Part shown: in pieces, positions 62,022-64,000 of the stretch | How the letters are laid out: every line of letters starts with the position of its first letter | Numbering within the stretch: the first letter of the stretch is position 1 | Assembly (NCBI GenBank): GCA_035487295.1 | Contig: DATHMH010000041.1 | Location: 1 to 64,000, forward strand | Reading direction: 5' to 3' | DNA length: 64,000 bases | Source of the DNA: QIAW01 sp035487295 | GTDB taxonomy: Bacteria; Acidobacteriota; Terriglobia; Terriglobales; Acidobacteriaceae | Made by a program: the position numbers and the translations under genes | The notes under the pieces: model-generated | What the model saw: only the letters and a program-made list of their open reading frames with translations | Told to the model about the DNA's origin: nothing | Database searches by the model: none

Positions 62022-63125
62022 ATGAGCAAGCTGTACAGGGTGCACGAGTTTGCCGAAGTGGCCGGCGTCACCGTCCGGACCTTGCATCACTACGACCGGC
62101 TGGGATTGCTTGAGCCCCGGCGCACAGCCGCCGGCTACCGGGTTTACACCCTGCCCGATCTTGAGCGCCTGGAGCAGATTGTCGCGCTCAAGTTCGTCGG
62201 GCTCCCTTTGAAGCAGATCAAGACGCTGCTTGATCGCAAAGATGCCCTGCAGTTGCCCGAAGCCCTGCACATGCAGCGTACGGTGTTGGAGGAACGACGG
62301 CGGCTACTGGAGCGGGCGATTGGGGCCATTGAGAGTGTCGAAAAGGTCCTGCAAAGCGGCAAGCCGGCCGACGCTGCACTCCTCAAAAAGATCATTGAAG
62401 TGATTGAGATGCAGACTAACCGCGATTCCATGAAGAAGTATTTCAGCGACGAGGCCTGGGCCAAGTGGAACCAGTTGCAGGAGCGGTCTACGTTGAAAGC
62501 AAGAAAGCGGATGTCGCAGGCGTGGCTTGGCCTTCTCCGCGAAATAGAAACTGCACTCAACCGAAAAGAAGACCCCGCCGGTAGAAAGGCACAGATTCTG
62601 GCGACGCGTTGGATGCACTTGTCAGACCGCATCAGTGGCGGCGATCTGGGCATCAAAACGGGACGGAGAAAGGCTTGGGCCGACCGCCAGCATTGGCCCG
62701 TCAGCGAACGCAAGCGGATTGCGCGTCACAACATGGAGAAGATTACCGAGTTTATCGGCCAGGCGCTGCGCAACAGTATGAAAAAGTATTACAGCGATAA
62801 GGCCTGGGCAAACAAGGCGCAACTGCAAAAGCAGTCTCCATCCGTCTGGCCGGCGTGGATTGAGCTTTTTCGCGATGTGCAGGCCTCGCTGGCGGAAGAC
62901 CCGGCCGGCAAGAAAGCGCAGGCATTGGCCAAACGCTGGAATGAACTCTCGCACCGTTCCTCCGGTGGCGACCGCGATATCCAAGCCGGCATGCGAAAGG
63001 CCTGGAAAGACCGGCAACATTGGCCCGCCCGGCTGCAAGACGATCTGGCGCCGTTCCCTATCAATAAAATCTCGCGATTCATCAAGAAGGCCAATGCCCA
63101 CCGTAGTGCTTTGACGCAAAGATAA
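62022..63125 (+). CDS. MerR regulator with two tandem TipAS domains
   Basis: 367 residues. MerR winged helix at 1-75 (YRVHEFAEVAGVTVRTLHHYDRLGLLEP), a coiled-coil helix (PEALHMQRTVLEERRRLLERAIGAIESVEKVL), then two homologous TipAS-type domains: about 135-250 (SMKKYFSDEAWAKWNQLQ ... AWADRQHWP) and 252-355 (SMKKYYSDKAWANKAQLQ ... AWKDRQHWP). TipAS normally occurs once and binds thiopeptide or other drugs. Two copies could bind two ligands or form a pseudo-dimer. No transporter gene is adjacent. A MerR-type promoter dyad lies upstream. Confidence 0.85.
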   Translation: MSKLYRVHEFAEVAGVTVRTLHHYDRLGLLEPRRTAAGYRVYTLPDLERLEQIVALKFVGLPLKQIKTLLDRKDALQLPEALHMQRTVLEERRRLLERAIGAIESVEKVLQSGKPADAALLKKIIEVIEMQTNRDSMKKYFSDEAWAKWNQLQERSTLKARKRMSQAWLGLLREIETALNRKEDPAGRKAQILATRWMHLSDRISGGDLGIKTGRRKAWADRQHWPVSERKRIARHNMEKITEFIGQALRNSMKKYYSDKAWANKAQLQKQSPSVWPAWIELFRDVQASLAEDPAGKKAQALAKRWNELSHRSSGGDRDIQAGMRKAWKDRQHWPARLQDDLAPFPINKISRFIKKANAHRSALTQR

Positions 63126-63185
63126 CCAAACTCCTATCACCTCGGAGCATGCAGGATTCCTGTAAAGTAAATACGGAAATCAGGC

Positions 63186-63545
63186 GTGAGCGCAGAAACA
63201 ACAATCCTGTATCGGCCAGTCGGTCCGAAAGAGTTGGAGCTGATCGCAGCCAGCGGCTTTCGGGAATTTCCGCCTCGACTGCCGGAGCAGCCCATTTTCT
63301 ATCCGGTGCTGAACGAGGAGTATGCCCACCAGATTGCCCGGGATTGGAACGTTAGAGACAGCGGCTCGGGCTTCGTGACCCGATTTGCCGTGCGAACGGC
63401 ATTCTGTGCGCAGTATCCTGTGCAAAAAGTGGGCAGCTCGATCCATCAGGAGTTATGGATTCCAGCAGAGGACCTGGCGGAGATGAACCGGAACATCGTT
63501 GGAAAAATCGAAGTGATTGCGGAATTCAAAAGAGCGGTCGACTGA
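63186..63545 (+). CDS. Conserved protein of unknown function
   Basis: 119 residues from GTG 63186. It resembles an uncharacterised bacterial family with the segments YRPVGPKELELI, FPPRLPEQPIFYPVLNEEYA and WIPAEDLAEMNRNIVGKIEVI. It is compact, soluble, mixed alpha/beta, with no signal peptide or metal motif. The wording of the N-terminal part recalls ADP-ribosyltransferase-like folds, but that is only an impression. It is 60 bases downstream of the MerR gene and co-directional. Confidence 0.68.
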   Translation: MSAETTILYRPVGPKELELIAASGFREFPPRLPEQPIFYPVLNEEYAHQIARDWNVRDSGSGFVTRFAVRTAFCAQYPVQKVGSSIHQELWIPAEDLAEMNRNIVGKIEVIAEFKRAVD

Positions 63546-63626
63546 GGCAAATGACGCTTGCAGAACCATCATAAGGAGGCCGCCTTCAACCAGCCACGGC
63601 GCTATAAGGCTCGCTACGCATTGACA

Positions 63627-64000
63627 ATGGATGGGGAAATGGCGAAAAACATTACTCTGGACCCAGGTGAGGAGATTTGTTTCCAGTGGCCTGCTATGCA
63701 GCGAAAAAATTGGCTGCACATGGTGCCGGGTCTGATCTGCATGTCAAAATCTCGTTTTTTCCTGCTCGAACACTACGCACTTTCAGCGGACAAAATTCTG
63801 GAGCTGCCTCGTTCCGCACTCGTTAACATTGAATATGATGAACATATTGAACATCGCAACCTGTATTACGTATGGATCAAGATCAGTTATGCTGACGGTG
63901 AAAAGGTGCGCTTCTTGCAGATACGTCCTCGCAGTGTTCCGCCCTCTCCGCAAGAATATATTGTCTTCGTGGAAGCGTTGCGCCTGTTTCATCAGGGTGA
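63627..64000 (+). CDS. Unknown protein, 3' end outside window
   Basis: The frame is open to the right edge with no stop. From ATG 63627 it reads MDGEMAKNITLDPGEEICF... and has beta strands with PH-like or Bacterial-PH-like flavour (GLICMSKSRFFLLEHYALSADKILELPRSAL, YYVWIKISYADGEKVRFLQI). The frame stays open upstream to 63555, and a perfect AAGGAGG (63573-63579) lies inside it with no start codon at the right distance, so the N-terminus is uncertain. No family identified. Confidence 0.5.
   Translation, partial: MDGEMAKNITLDPGEEICFQWPAMQRKNWLHMVPGLICMSKSRFFLLEHYALSADKILELPRSALVNIEYDEHIEHRNLYYVWIKISYADGEKVRFLQIRPRSVPPSPQEYIVFVEALRLFHQG

Overview
The window looks like a chromosomal segment of an acidobacterium (Acidobacteriota, probably a Terriglobia / Koribacter-like lineage). 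This is an inference from moderately high GC, from the gene order phoH-ybeY-corC-era and trpS-scpA-scpB-rluB, from the ntrY/ntrX pair, a split transketolase, a DUF1111 di-heme cytochrome, and a surface protein built from Ig-like domains plus glycine/aspartate-rich repeats. I see no rRNA, tRNA, prophage, complete insertion sequence or CRISPR array. The content is mostly housekeeping, so the unusual material lies between the genes.

Layout. 1-4400 (+): phoH (cut by the left edge), ybeY, a CorC/TlyC membrane protein, era, and an RsbW-type anti-sigma kinase. 4400-8010 (-): NtrX/NtrY-like sigma-54 two-component pair. 8100-16780 (+): Rieske ferredoxin, YdjM-like membrane protein, an unknown secreted protein, purS, glmS, dnaK and dnaJ, with a decayed GIY-YIG nuclease element between the last two. 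17460-26250 is mixed: di-heme cytochrome, amino-acid permease, MetX-like hydrolase, an HspR-like MerR regulator, fpg, a ROK glucokinase and an outer-membrane barrel. 26300-39000 is mostly minus strand: rluB, scpB, scpA, trpS, a hexapeptide acyltransferase, split transketolase with a GAF protein, a patatin phospholipase, a frameshifted secreted HExxH protein and a radical SAM enzyme. 39430-42330 (+): PchB-like chorismate mutase, NUDIX hydrolase, purA, a small monooxygenase. 42340-57370 (-): ndk, sucD, sucC, secreted proteins including an M48 protease, a CHASE2 adenylate cyclase, trpD, a beta-CASP nuclease, a DinB protein, a degenerate M1-like aminopeptidase, rlmB. 57500-64000: thiolase, an orphan gene, a large Ig-like surface protein, a MerR regulator with a doubled TipAS domain, and two unknown genes, the last cut by the right edge.

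The most unusual feature is a set of degenerate tandem arrays with a strict 7-base period, found at about twenty places. Each locus has its own unit (GAGAACT, AGTACTC, GAAACTC, AAATCGT/GATTTAC, AGCTNNT, AGCATTC), yet the period and the positions are shared. They run up to or across stop codons (dnaK, hspR, fpg, the permease, both transketolase halves, patatin, beta-CASP, sucC, sucD, rlmB) or stop just before start codons (fpg, the small monooxygenase, thiolase). Several occur as inverted pairs that would fold into long hairpins. One pair is a 114-bp MITE-like element with 25-bp inverted ends whose right end contains the stop codon of the patatin gene. They resemble in period the short tandemly repeated heptamers (STRR) of filamentous cyanobacteria.

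A second family, beginning GTCATCCTGAGC, has a hairpin whose stem sequence differs between copies while its position is kept. Perfect 20-bp inverted copies of its end enclose the GIY-YIG remnant between dnaK and dnaJ. The heat-shock genes may be linked by regulation: the dnaK promoter carries a HAIR-like inverted repeat and the window encodes an HspR-like protein that could bind it.
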